From positions 1-45,244 of IMG/VR virus record IMGVR_UViG_3300016457_000999: a stretch of 45,244 bases of DNA; one strand, given 5' to 3'. Shown here piece by piece: positions 29,781-38,484 of the stretch. The notes below the pieces were generated by a model, which saw nothing but the letters and a program-made list of their open reading frames with translations, had not been told where the DNA came from and did not search any database. The stretch is from a virus. How positions within the stretch are numbered: the stretch's first letter is position 1; every line of letters starts with the position of its first letter. The position numbers and the translations under genes were made by a program.

Positions 29781-29918
29781 ATGCTTGGGAACACGAAAAA
29801 AGGGCTTTCTTCCACAATATGTAGTGTAGTGAAATGTTGGAAGCCACAATTTAATGGGGAAATAAATCTTATTGGAGGCTGCTACGATAGTGCACCTCTT
29901 ATTAGCTCATATGACTAA
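29781..29918 (+). CDS. 45-aa hypothetical protein
   Basis: ATG follows AAGGGTG. The product (MLGNTKKGLSSTICSVVKCW, ending GGCYDSAPLISSYD) has four cysteines and ends just before the RBS of the next gene, so a polycistronic early unit under the tandem operators is plausible. Function unknown. Confidence 0.45.
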   Translation: MLGNTKKGLSSTICSVVKCWKPQFNGEINLIGGCYDSAPLISSYD

Positions 29919-29929
29919 AAAGGTGACTT

Positions 29930-30181
29930 ATGGACTTTAACAAAGATTATAGGGAGTTTCTTGAGCATATAACGGTTAAGTGTGGCACAAGCGGTCCGCT
30001 TAAACTCTCGACCGAGGAAAAGGCCGCCGTAAGGCTATTCGCAGCATATCTCAATTGTAGGTATGCACAAAGAGTCACCCAACAAGCCCGTTCAAGCGCT
30101 AAACTTTGCGGTTGTGAAAAGCCAATGATTTTAGAGAAATCTTACTGTACTAAATGTGGGCGGGATATATATTTCTTCTAA
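29930..30181 (+). CDS. Hypothetical protein with C-terminal zinc motif
   Basis: 83 residues behind AAGGTGA. A helical part (TEEKAAVRLFAAYLNCRYAQ) precedes CGCEKPMILEKSYCTKCGRD, a zinc site. Likely a small nucleic-acid-associated early protein. Function unknown. Confidence 0.6.
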   Translation: MDFNKDYREFLEHITVKCGTSGPLKLSTEEKAAVRLFAAYLNCRYAQRVTQQARSSAKLCGCEKPMILEKSYCTKCGRDIYFF

Positions 30182-30230
30182 CAAGCCCGCTTTACCAGAT
30201 CAGCAACCATTAGGTAAATAGGAGAAAACC

Positions 30231-30455
30231 ATGAAACTGGTCAAATGTAAATGGAGACCAATAACAACAGCGCCAAAAGATGGGGGGCATCTTTTATTAT
30301 TTAGGCCTGGAATACAATTTACAGGGTATTGGGGTGGTGGCGATTCAGGGTGGAGAATAAATGCTCCTGGGATGCCTGCTATGTGGCCTCTGCCAACCCA
30401 CTGGATGCCATTACCAAAAGCGCCTCCAAGCGGACGAAAATCCCGCACTGCTTAA
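30231..30455 (+). CDS. DUF551 protein
   Basis: 74 residues: WRPITTAPKDGGHLLLFRPG, FTGYWGGGDSGW and THWMPLPKAPPS. This is the signature order of DUF551 (PF04448), a small domain frequent in phages and prophages with unknown role. TAGGAGA precedes the start. Confidence 0.8.
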   Translation: MKLVKCKWRPITTAPKDGGHLLLFRPGIQFTGYWGGGDSGWRINAPGMPAMWPLPTHWMPLPKAPPSGRKSRTA

Positions 30456-30505
30456 CTCAACATGGTTTATCCCAAGCAACGGACGCCAACTAATAAATAT
30501 TTATT

Positions 30506-30973
30506 ATGGTAAAAGACCTGAAAAAGATAAAAGGGGAGTCTTTTATTCTTTTTGAATGCCTGAAAATTAAAGGCTGCTTTCTTACCAGGCGCGCATGTGG
30601 ATTGAGGTTCCGCAGGGCCAATTTATTTAATGAAGTGGGTTGCTATATCCAAACCTCAAACAGTGTAGAACGGGTTAATTCTTTTGAGAAATGTATGGGC
30701 TGCCCGGTGGGAGAGGTGAATTTTGGGAATTTATCTCCCAAAGAAAAAAGGATTCCGGTAAATCAGCATAGGATTAAAAAGGGTTTTAAGAAAAAATATG
30801 ATTTTACAGAATATGCATTAAAACATGGTTTTGAGACTGAAGGCGAATTGTTTTACGATTTATTCCGGATCCAAAGGCTTTCATATTCGCAGGCGGCAAA
30901 GAGGTTGGGGTGCCCGCGCCACATTATTGCGGCAAGAGTGAGGGAATATGGAGTTGGGATAGGTAGGCATTAG
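30506..30973 (+). CDS. Zinc/HTH phage regulator-like protein
   Basis: 155 residues. The N-terminal half has CFLTRRACGLRFRRAN and later CMGCPVGE, a four-Cys site. The C-terminal half holds a helix-turn-helix, RIQRLSYSQAAKRLGCPRHI. This combination occurs in small phage regulators. The target is unknown. Confidence 0.55.
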   Translation: MVKDLKKIKGESFILFECLKIKGCFLTRRACGLRFRRANLFNEVGCYIQTSNSVERVNSFEKCMGCPVGEVNFGNLSPKEKRIPVNQHRIKKGFKKKYDFTEYALKHGFETEGELFYDLFRIQRLSYSQAAKRLGCPRHIIAARVREYGVGIGRH

Positions 30974-30997
30974 GTGTGACCGAAAGACGGGGGATCT

Positions 30998-31183
30998 ATG
31001 GACCATGAAGATATGAGCGTTAAAATGCTTAGGGAAAAGAAAAGGCTGATGGAGGAGCGCATAGTGCATGCACTTAACGATTTTTATGATGTGACGGGCG
31101 TTCGCGTAACAGCCCTTGTGGTAGAGAATTTCCGACATTTCGCTGGTGACATGACGAATATGGATAAATGGTATTTGCCTTAA
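30998..31183 (+). CDS. Hypothetical protein, 61 aa
   Basis: 61 residues (MDHEDMSVKMLREKKRLMEE, helical start) with GGGGGA upstream. The reading frame after its TAA continues open for 73 more codons to 31405, so the two could once have been one gene. Function unknown. Confidence 0.55.
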   Translation: MDHEDMSVKMLREKKRLMEERIVHALNDFYDVTGVRVTALVVENFRHFAGDMTNMDKWYLP

Positions 31184-31225
31184 CTGTCTTTCCAAACTCG
31201 ACATCTAAGAAAGGAAATCGATTTC

Positions 31226-31405
31226 TTGTACCGGCTAACAATTTACGAAAATAATGAAAAAAGCATTGATGAATTCGAGGATGAGGATGATCTCCGGGAA
31301 GCCGTAGAGACTGCCTTGGATGATATCGAACGAAAAGCAATTAAGACATTCTCGGTATCATGGTTAAGCGAGGGAATATATCGAAAACCATTTTGGGAGA
31401 AGTGA
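31226..31405 (+). CDS. 59-aa acidic protein from TTG start
   Basis: A TTG at 31226 lies nine to ten bases after AAAGGA. The product YRLTIYENNEKSIDEFEDED, then DIERKAIKTFSVSWLSEG, is acidic. Its TGA overlaps the ATG of the C5 methyltransferase, suggesting translational coupling. It shares frame with the 61-aa gene upstream. Confidence 0.45.
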   Translation: MYRLTIYENNEKSIDEFEDEDDLREAVETALDDIERKAIKTFSVSWLSEGIYRKPFWEK

Positions 31406-32553
31406 TGAAAGATAATGTCGTATATGCGGCTGATCTGTTTTGCGGGGCAGGCGGCACATCCACCGGATTGATTCAGGCGTGTCGTGCGCTCGGGCGTGAC
31501 ATAAAGCTCCTTGCCATTAATCACTGGGACGTGGCCATAATGAGTCACAAGGCGAATCATCCTGAAGCCAGGCATATGTGCGAATCATTAGACAACGTGG
31601 ACCCCAGGAAGGCCATGCCTTCAGGAAGGCTTGATATCCTCGTAGCCAGCCCTGAATGCACGCATCACAGCATTGCCCGTGGAGGCCGTCCCGTCTCTGA
31701 TCAGAGCCGGACATCGGCCTGGCATATATTGAGATGGGCCGAGGCCCTGTATATCGACAACATCTTAGTGGAAAACGTTAGGGAATTTGTCAACTGGGGA
31801 CCTATCGGAGCCAACGGGCAACCCCTGAAATCAAAAAGGGGCACCACGTTTCGGGCTTTTATCACAGCCCTTGAATCATTGGATTACAAGGTGGAATGGA
31901 AGATTTTGAATGCCGCAAACTACGGTGACCCTACGACACGGCACAGGTTTTTTCTCCTTGCCCGGCGGGGCAACCGGCGTGTTATCTGGCCCGAGATTAC
32001 ACATTGCGTTAACGGTGACCCGGCCCTGTTCAACCCCGGTCTTAAGCCCTGGGTGCCGGCCAGGGATATCATAGACTGGCATATCAAGGGCAAGAGCATT
32101 TTCACACGCAAGCGGCCCCTGGCAGATGCGACCATCAACCGCATTGCAGCGGGCCTGAAGAAATTCGGGGGCAAAAGTGCGGAGCCCTTCCTTGCGATGC
32201 TCTACAGCAGCAGCAATGTCCGTTCTGTTGGCAAAACCCTGCCCACAATCACAACAAACGCGCATCTGTATTTATGCGAACCTTTTTTAGTCAAATACAA
32301 CGGCAAGTCAAAGGTAGGAAGTATAAACAAGCCATTGGACACAATAGTAACAAAAGACCGATTCGGCCTCGTGGAGATTTTTAATCTGGATATCCGTTTC
32401 AGGATGCTGCAACCCCACGAACTGGCCGCTGCCATGTCATTTGATCGAGGCTATACATTCAAGGGTACAAAGGCGGACCGTGTCCGCCAAATCGGAAACG
32501 CCGTGCCCGTGCGCACGGCCAGAGCACTATGCGAAACCTTGTTGGCGGCATGA
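31405..32553 (+). CDS. C5-cytosine DNA methyltransferase
   Basis: 382 residues from the ATG at 31405, chosen over a longer frame to 31360 because it overlaps the upstream stop (TGATG). Motif I LFCGAGG (11-17), motif IV with the catalytic cysteine C85 in ASPECTHHS (PxC variant), motif VI ENV (123-125) and C-terminal motif X QIGNAVPV are all visible. It methylates cytosine C5 in an unknown sequence. No endonuclease is adjacent. Such orphan phage enzymes usually protect against host restriction. Confidence 0.85.
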   Translation: MKDNVVYAADLFCGAGGTSTGLIQACRALGRDIKLLAINHWDVAIMSHKANHPEARHMCESLDNVDPRKAMPSGRLDILVASPECTHHSIARGGRPVSDQSRTSAWHILRWAEALYIDNILVENVREFVNWGPIGANGQPLKSKRGTTFRAFITALESLDYKVEWKILNAANYGDPTTRHRFFLLARRGNRRVIWPEITHCVNGDPALFNPGLKPWVPARDIIDWHIKGKSIFTRKRPLADATINRIAAGLKKFGGKSAEPFLAMLYSSSNVRSVGKTLPTITTNAHLYLCEPFLVKYNGKSKVGSINKPLDTIVTKDRFGLVEIFNLDIRFRMLQPHELAAAMSFDRGYTFKGTKADRVRQIGNAVPVRTARALCETLLAA

Positions 32554-32560
32554 ATTTAAC

Positions 32561-32773
32561 ATGAGCAAATCAAAGCTTTCCATTGCACAGCAATTCAGGA
32601 TTAACGCCATGCCCGGTCAGGAGGAGGTGGATCGGAGATTTTGCGCGAAACACTGTTGCGCCTGGCACGGATCATGGTGCGGGACAATGTGGGCCCCGGA
32701 ATATAGAAGGGGAAAATGCCTTTGGACCTGGGAAGAGATCGAATCGAAAATGAACAAAAAGGGCAAAATGTGA
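32561..32773 (+). CDS. Small Cys/Trp-rich protein
   Basis: 70 residues from ATG 32561: RRFCAKHCCAWHGSWCGTMW, a dense Cys/His/Trp cluster likely to bind a metal. The stop TGA overlaps the GTG start of the ASCH gene. Function unknown. Confidence 0.55.
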   Translation: MSKSKLSIAQQFRINAMPGQEEVDRRFCAKHCCAWHGSWCGTMWAPEYRRGKCLWTWEEIESKMNKKGKM

Positions 32774-33204
32774 ACACAATCTCAGTAAGAAATCCCTGGG
32801 CGCTATGGATTAGTTGGGGATGGAAATCGGTTGTAACGAGAACAAGAAAAGATTTTAGGTCTCTGGTTGGAAAGAGAATCGCAATCCATGCCGGAAAGCT
32901 GCTTGACCCTAAAGCTTTTTCTCTCGCGGATCCCTGCCTCCTTACATATCAGAAAGAAAGGACCCTGATAGACATGAAACTTGCCATGTCTCAGCATAGG
33001 CGGAAAATCACTGATCCAAGATTTGGATCGGTCATTTGCACTGCTTTTGCCGAAAAGCACCGAATATTGACCGTTGCAGATGAACCCCTGGCCCTTTGTG
33101 ATTGTGCGGGGCTCTGGGGTCTCTTCCTCAGGGATGTTCAGGTTTTGTCAAAACCGATACCATGGCAAGGCAGATTATTCGCTTTGATGTTCCGGACGGA
33201 TTGA
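32770..33204 (+). CDS. ASCH-domain protein
   Basis: 144 residues from a GTG that overlaps the upstream stop as GTGA. The N-terminal VRNPWALWISWGWKSVVTRT, then GKRIAIHAGK, is the ASCH/PUA-like pattern (i-rPW-i-G-K-e-R, G-r-aIHa). ASCH domains bind RNA or modified bases and occur next to methyltransferases. Here it may read a modified base or RNA in the same DNA-modification cluster. Confidence 0.7.
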   Translation: MNTISVRNPWALWISWGWKSVVTRTRKDFRSLVGKRIAIHAGKLLDPKAFSLADPCLLTYQKERTLIDMKLAMSQHRRKITDPRFGSVICTAFAEKHRILTVADEPLALCDCAGLWGLFLRDVQVLSKPIPWQGRLFALMFRTD

Positions 33205-33221
33205 TAGAGGCGGCGATATAA

Positions 33222-33320
33222 GTGAAACCATATTTCGAAACGAAGCTTGGACAGCTTTATTACGGCGATTGTACGGTCGATTATGTCTTATGGCGGGCGG
33301 CAAATCTGGGCTGGATATAA
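33222..33320 (+). pseudogene. Methyltransferase N-terminal remnant
   Basis: A 32-codon frame starting GTG: KPYFETKLGQLYYGDCTVDY then a stop after LGWI. The opening closely matches the start of phage N4/N6 DNA methyltransferases (KPYYET..G.LY.GDCLE). The rest of such a gene, including DPPY, is absent. It is a truncated relic overlapping the next gene. Confidence 0.5.
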
Positions 33321-33724
33321 AAAGTGTGGTTAAATTCCATCCGAAACAATTTGTTTCGCTGGACTATGAATTTCTTTACAGCTATTCAAGGAAAGCACTT
33401 TCCTTGCCGGCAAGAGAAATTTACACGCAAATATGCGCCGCAAGGTATATCAAGAATCCCCGGGGAAAGGTCATTAACCGTGATGACTCCGCAATCGAAT
33501 TCGGGTTTTCTGATTCAAACGGTATGTCAAAACCGACCTACAGAAAAGCAATTTCGGAACTCGTGGAACATGGATTCATGGCCATTGTGGAAAAAGGACG
33601 CTTCCCGCGTAAGAAGGCCGTATATGCCATTATTGATGATTGGAAAGAATGGGAACATTTGGCTTGCACATCGAAACCATGGAAAGAAAAGGTTGTTCCC
33701 AAAGGAAAAACCGAGAAAGTTTGA
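33290..33724 (+). CDS. Winged-helix-like protein before terminase
   Basis: 144 residues from ATG 33290; a TTG at 33269 and GTG at 33325 are alternatives. The segment REIYTQICAARYIKNPRGKV, GMSKPTYRKAISELVEHGFM fits a winged-helix DNA-binding domain like those of replication initiators or terminase small subunits. It sits directly before the packaging genes. Its role is unclear. Confidence 0.55.
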   Translation: MAGGKSGLDIKSVVKFHPKQFVSLDYEFLYSYSRKALSLPAREIYTQICAARYIKNPRGKVINRDDSAIEFGFSDSNGMSKPTYRKAISELVEHGFMAIVEKGRFPRKKAVYAIIDDWKEWEHLACTSKPWKEKVVPKGKTEKV

Positions 33725-33745
33725 GATTAATATCGGAGATTAACA

Positions 33746-34294
33746 TTGCCTTTAAGCGATACTAAATTGGGGAAAATACGGACGCAGGTTGGGACTATCA
33801 AGGGCAAACAATTAAGATTCCTTGGACAGGTCCAGGCTTGCCGAGGAGAAGCATGCCCGCTCAAAGATGTTTGCAGATTTAAACCAAAAGGAAAATGCAC
33901 AGTCATCTATAATTTCTTAAGCTCTCTTTATCGGGACTGGGTAGACCCCAAGGATGGCATAGGTGACCTTTTATCTCAAATCCAGCTTGATAAGATAGGG
34001 CTACATCTCATCCCGCTTTACCATATACTCATCCGGCTTTTATTGGAAACATACGCTATCAATGAAATGACATACGTAAACAAGCAAGGGTCAAAAGCTA
34101 TGCACCCTCAATTTCAGGAAATCCCAAAAATAATCAATCAAATTCGTCTTGAATTAAAAGACATAGGATTAGAGGCCTTATGGAATAAGAAATTTGGAAC
34201 TAACAAATCGATGCCTGCCGGCAAAAATATAAAAGACATACTTCATGAGGGGCAGGGATATGAGGTCGCGCAGGGAGAGCGAGATGGAGTCTGA
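33746..34294 (+). CDS. terS: Putative terminase small subunit
   Basis: 182 residues from a TTG with GGAG upstream. The cysteine group CRGEACPLKDVCRFKPKGKC may bind zinc. The rest is helical (LDKIGLHLIPLYHILIRLLL). The gene directly precedes and overlaps the large terminase by 11 bases, which is the standard place for the small subunit; assignment is by position. Confidence 0.55.
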   Translation: MPLSDTKLGKIRTQVGTIKGKQLRFLGQVQACRGEACPLKDVCRFKPKGKCTVIYNFLSSLYRDWVDPKDGIGDLLSQIQLDKIGLHLIPLYHILIRLLLETYAINEMTYVNKQGSKAMHPQFQEIPKIINQIRLELKDIGLEALWNKKFGTNKSMPAGKNIKDILHEGQGYEVAQGERDGV

Positions 34295-36137
34295 TAACAC
34301 ATATATATATAAACCGGAATACATGGATGGCGCCGAAGGATTTATCCTATGGGCCGAGGAGAATGTCTGGATTGAGATTTCGCCTTTTGATTCTACTGCA
34401 AAGAAATGGGTCCCTATCGGTGATTTACCTGAAGATAAGCATCCTGAGACCAACAAGTCTTATAAATCGATGTGGGAAGGACAAAAAGAAATCATTCGAG
34501 AAGCACTCAAGATGGAAAACGGGCAATTCAAATATCGCCTTATAGTTTTTTGTTGGCCCCGCGGGGAGGGCAAAAGTCTTGATGTTTGTCTGATTAAGCT
34601 TTGGCGATTCATTGTCTTTCCCAGGCAGCAGATCCTTTGTGGAGCCAATTCAAGAGAGCAGACCCAATTTGTCCATTACGATATTATGCGTAATATCATA
34701 AAGCATTCGCCGAAGCTGGTAAATCTTATTGGGTTAAAAAACCTTAGAGAAAAATCAATTATAATGACGGACAAATATGGCAACATCCAATCTGAGATTA
34801 AACCAATTTCATCTCACATAGGACTTCTTTCCAACATTAACGGATATACCTTTTCTGATCTTTACAAAATGAAAAACAGCACGTTTTTTACGGAGCTTGA
34901 CGGATCAACCAGGTGGATTCCAAATGCTATGGGAGCCATTGATTCAACTGTTTCACCCAAGAATCATATCCTGCACAATTTATACAAATCATATCTCAAG
35001 GGCGAGGATCCGACACTTTTCTTCTCCTATCGTTACAACAAGAATGGGGACGTGAAGGGTTACTGGAATCCCAACGCAACGGCGTCCCAGATCCAGGGTT
35101 TCAGGGTTAAGTTTCCATTTGGAGATTTTGAGCGGTTTTTTCTGAATCTATGGGAGTCCGGAGAGGAGAAGATGTTTCCCCCGGAATCGATTGAAGCCAT
35201 GCGTTATTTAGGGGTAGACAAAACGATTAACACCCATAACGCAGTCATTGAAATGATCAAGCAACGAAATAAATGTTACGAACAGAAGATCGAATTCGAG
35301 GAGCAGGGGTTGCCGGTTTCCACTACTACCGTGGATGAAATTAACCGAAGGCTATGGCCGATAGATTCTGTTTTATCATTAAGCACGGCCCAACATATAC
35401 CTCAAATACCTTATCCGAATGATTTAGAAAAATTAAGCGATATTTTTGACACAAACTGGGTTTTGATCGGGGGATTGGATCGCGCGGATCCCAGTGAAAC
35501 GAAAAAATCTGCGGCCAGAACAATTGCGGGGGTTATCGCAAAAGGGCTTATCGGAAGCCGAAGCGATCCTTTCAAGACGATTGACGGTGAGGTCTCCGCA
35601 TATCTCTATATTCTTCTACACCTGGCCCACGTTCAAGATTCGATGCTGGAAAGCATTAAAAATCAATTTCAGCTCGTTCACGATAGCCTGGACGGTATAG
35701 ATATGATTGGAGGCGAAACATGGGGCGCATGGGATTTGAAAACGTGGTGTGAAGCCCGGAATATTCGCCTGGATCTTTGGGTTGCGAATTATCCCAGGCA
35801 TAAAGCTATGTTTGGAGAGCTCTTCAATTCGGTCAAATTTGGCCGATTCAAGGCACCATTGTTGGCAATTCCCGGATCTAAGAATGACGATATCTTAGAA
35901 GAGGAAATGTCTGAGTTTAGCCATATCCCCCCTGAAGCAAACAAAAAAAGCGGTTGGTTCGGAAGTCCCGAAAAACATATAGTCGGTGGCGTCCAAGATG
36001 ATGCAATGATGATGATCGGCGGGGCACTGTATGCCGGCCGCGAGCTTTCGGTAGCTGATTTCCGTGAACGAAAGGGAAAAATTGATTTCGGGACCTTCTT
36101 TCCGGCTGAGGGGTTACTGGGAGATTATAGGAAGTAA
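34284..36137 (+). CDS. terL: Terminase large subunit
   Basis: 617 residues from ATG 34284 (GGGAG upstream); start codons at 34245 and 34260 are also in frame. Walker A-like CWPRGEGKS is at residues 90-98. The nuclease half shows LIGGLDRADPSET, GGETWGAWDLKTW and GGVQDDAMMMIGGAL, the acidic triad of the RNase H-like packaging nuclease. It pumps and cuts concatemeric phage DNA at the portal. Order terS-terL-(36183)-portal is standard. Confidence 0.85.
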   Translation: MESDNTYIYKPEYMDGAEGFILWAEENVWIEISPFDSTAKKWVPIGDLPEDKHPETNKSYKSMWEGQKEIIREALKMENGQFKYRLIVFCWPRGEGKSLDVCLIKLWRFIVFPRQQILCGANSREQTQFVHYDIMRNIIKHSPKLVNLIGLKNLREKSIIMTDKYGNIQSEIKPISSHIGLLSNINGYTFSDLYKMKNSTFFTELDGSTRWIPNAMGAIDSTVSPKNHILHNLYKSYLKGEDPTLFFSYRYNKNGDVKGYWNPNATASQIQGFRVKFPFGDFERFFLNLWESGEEKMFPPESIEAMRYLGVDKTINTHNAVIEMIKQRNKCYEQKIEFEEQGLPVSTTTVDEINRRLWPIDSVLSLSTAQHIPQIPYPNDLEKLSDIFDTNWVLIGGLDRADPSETKKSAARTIAGVIAKGLIGSRSDPFKTIDGEVSAYLYILLHLAHVQDSMLESIKNQFQLVHDSLDGIDMIGGETWGAWDLKTWCEARNIRLDLWVANYPRHKAMFGELFNSVKFGRFKAPLLAIPGSKNDDILEEEMSEFSHIPPEANKKSGWFGSPEKHIVGGVQDDAMMMIGGALYAGRELSVADFRERKGKIDFGTFFPAEGLLGDYRK

Positions 36138-36182
36138 ACAAAGACCCACTGGAATTTCACTCAGAAAGCGAGAGTTTTTGCC

Positions 36183-36575
36183 ATGAAAATTGAAGTCACA
36201 CAAGAAATCCGCGGCTATATGAGCCTTATTGATCGTAAATATGCGGAGGCCAAAGCAAAGCGCATATCCCGGCTGGATATGGAATGGGGAAAATGGTCAA
36301 CTAAAATGAACAGGGAAACGAAGGCCAAAATCGAGACCGGGACCCATCCCCAGAAGGACCTCCTGAAATATATCTTTAATTATTGGGTGAATAGGTCCCA
36401 GCTCCTGGAACTGCATCACAAAAGCAGGTTCTTGAAGAGAGCACATAAGGTCCGATTGGCAAGGGAAGGCCGAAAAATTAAGAGATTAATCCTGTCAGGC
36501 GATATTCCCGATGCCACCTCTTTTGATCGAATGCAATCCGTTTTAGGCCCACTATCCAACAAAAAGTGCCTGTAA
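36183..36575 (+). CDS. Hypothetical protein between terminase and portal
   Basis: 130 very basic, helical residues (SLIDRKYAEAKAKRISRLDM). It occupies the place where head-joining or DNA-binding morphogenesis proteins are found in lambda-like modules. No family recognised. Confidence 0.6.
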   Translation: MKIEVTQEIRGYMSLIDRKYAEAKAKRISRLDMEWGKWSTKMNRETKAKIETGTHPQKDLLKYIFNYWVNRSQLLELHHKSRFLKRAHKVRLAREGRKIKRLILSGDIPDATSFDRMQSVLGPLSNKKCL

Positions 36576-36670
36576 TTGACGTTTTTTGACCCTCACAATC
36601 GCTTTTTCCTTGACGACCCTGCCATAGGTTGTTTTAAACTGTCACAAACAACAACATATTGTGGTTTGTG

Positions 36671-38251
36671 ATGGCTAAAACTTCTCCTACTCCAAACATA
36701 GAGATTACGGAAGAAAATTACAGGGAATTCCAGTTCTCTGCCCCATGGCAATATGGTGCCGGAATATCTATAGGCCAGGATTCCGATGGTTTTCCTTTGA
36801 GCCCTAACACCACCAAGGAAGGAACCCCTATTGCCAGAGAAATCCTTCACGCCCAAATCTGGAACAAATTCCATTCAAACCCCCACGTAAACACCAGCGT
36901 TCGCGGACTGACCGGTCGTCTGGTGGGCAATGGTTTTGCCACGGTATCCGATATCCCTAAGATTGATGAGGCGATTGAAGAGATCGAAACCGATTACCGC
37001 AACCGCCTTTTTGATTACTGGCCCAAATTCCTTACCCGGGCAGTTATCAGCGGGGAATTGCCCTTATGCTTTACCTGTCACGATAATGGGTTTATCGAAA
37101 TTGATTTCATTGATCCGGATGTTATCGATGGGGAACCCGAGCACGGCATTATTTTCCATCCCCGGAAAACCCGAATGCCTTTGGTTTATTGTATCAACGA
37201 TACTGACAACGACATCGAGGAACACGTCCCGTCAATTTATCTTGCAAGATATCCCGAACTTTATAGCGTGGCCAAACAGCAGAAAGGCTTCAGTGCCAGC
37301 ATGATGAATCCGAGCAGGACTCGCAAGAAGGCGTTTAAATCAGTCGGAGGATTTTATCGGTTTGTCGTGTCCTGGGACCTTGGATTGATGACCAGGAGAA
37401 GTACTTCCCATTTGCAAACCATCTTGCAATGGTTGGAATATTGGGAAAATCTAAAAAAATATGAGATTGATCATAAAAAATCTTCAGGGTCCTATGTTCA
37501 TATTGTGAGATTTACAGATGCTAAGAGTTGGGTGGCATGGCTAAGTTTAACCGATGAACAGCGCCGAAACACTGGAATCGGGGCCAAAAAAACCCCGGGA
37601 TCCACATTGGTACTTGGCCCTAACATGGAACATAAAATCGAGTCCCCAAATCTCCCAAGAATTAGTGGTGGGGATTCGGATATCATGCAAATGGTGTCTT
37701 CCGGTCTTAACGAAGCTCAAGATGTGACGACCGGTGAATCCAAGGGGACATTCGCAAGCGTTAAGGCTTCGAGGGGGCCCATGAGTGATCGGGTCTCCGA
37801 TGAAATGACATATTTTGAGCGATGGCTAAGGTGGGATTTTTGGGGGAATATCTTTTTCCTTAAATCGAAAATAGCTGATTTCCCTGAGACGTTCGACGTC
37901 GAAGAGGCGATTGATTTTGATAAAGATCAGAAGCCGATTTTTGCTATCAAAAAGAAAAAACCCGAGAGGTGTATCGACATTATATTCCCTGTCTCTGAGA
38001 TCGAGAACATGGAAAGTCACGCCAAAGGGTTGTTGGGAGTTAAGCATGGTTCCCTGAACGATACTGCCGGAATGCCGAATGAAGAACTGATGAAAAAGAT
38101 GGGGTTCAGGGGATACAAGAGGCTAAGGTTACAAAAGGCAACAGAGGATAAGAAGTATCCCCCGACTATATTGGCAGTAGATCAGGAAAGTCATCAAGAA
38201 ACAACGGAAACCGAGCCCGCCAAAAAGGGCAAGGGGTTAAATCAGCAGTGA
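36671..38251 (+). CDS. Portal protein
   Basis: 526 residues from ATG 36671 (ATG 36659 is an alternative). The N-terminal half has HAQIWNKFHSNPHVNTSVRG then LTGRLVGNGF, matching the NPyv...i..r.vG.G segment of phage portals. The middle and C-terminal parts (VSSGLNEAQDVTTGES, FERWLRWDFWGNIFF) fit the stem and crown helices. The ring at the capsid vertex docks the terminase. Confidence 0.75.
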   Translation: MAKTSPTPNIEITEENYREFQFSAPWQYGAGISIGQDSDGFPLSPNTTKEGTPIAREILHAQIWNKFHSNPHVNTSVRGLTGRLVGNGFATVSDIPKIDEAIEEIETDYRNRLFDYWPKFLTRAVISGELPLCFTCHDNGFIEIDFIDPDVIDGEPEHGIIFHPRKTRMPLVYCINDTDNDIEEHVPSIYLARYPELYSVAKQQKGFSASMMNPSRTRKKAFKSVGGFYRFVVSWDLGLMTRRSTSHLQTILQWLEYWENLKKYEIDHKKSSGSYVHIVRFTDAKSWVAWLSLTDEQRRNTGIGAKKTPGSTLVLGPNMEHKIESPNLPRISGGDSDIMQMVSSGLNEAQDVTTGESKGTFASVKASRGPMSDRVSDEMTYFERWLRWDFWGNIFFLKSKIADFPETFDVEEAIDFDKDQKPIFAIKKKKPERCIDIIFPVSEIENMESHAKGLLGVKHGSLNDTAGMPNEELMKKMGFRGYKRLRLQKATEDKKYPPTILAVDQESHQETTETEPAKKGKGLNQQ

Positions 38252-38484
38252 CTATTCCCAAGGCTAAAGCGCTTGGGTTTTACGGCCTAAAGGCCAATAT
38301 TATAAAAGACGTTCCTCCTGAAAACCGGATTGTTTCAAAGATTAGCTATCGGAGAAACAAGGCAAGTAGCAAAAAGCGGCATGGGCAGCCCACCTGTGCC
38401 GCTTTTTGCTTTCCGGGGGGAAAGGGATTTGAAAATGCCAGAAGACAAACCAAAGCAAAAAGAAGGTTTTCCTTATCGTGTTGA
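38248..38484 (+). CDS. Possible small ORF across portal-protease junction (doubtful)
   Basis: A GTG overlaps the portal stop as GTGA. The product begins MTIPKAKALGFYGLKANIIK. The frame runs into the strong hairpin at 38368-38410 and overlaps the protease start. It may be real for its first ~40 residues. Confidence 0.25.
   Translation: MTIPKAKALGFYGLKANIIKDVPPENRIVSKISYRRNKASSKKRHGQPTCAAFCFPGGKGFENARRQTKAKRRFSLSC
38368..38410 (+). terminator. Strong hairpin between portal and protease genes
   Basis: A perfect 14-bp stem (AGCAAAAAGCGGCA / TGCCGCTTTTTGCT) with an inner TGGG/CCCA pairing. U-rich 3' arm but no following T-run. A weak terminator or an mRNA processing/attenuation site tuning head-gene levels. 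Confidence 0.6.

Noticed and set aside
29625-29849. 74-codon - strand frame with repeated peptide
   Set aside because: The peptide repeat is only a translation of the three tandem DNA operators; no start signal is present.
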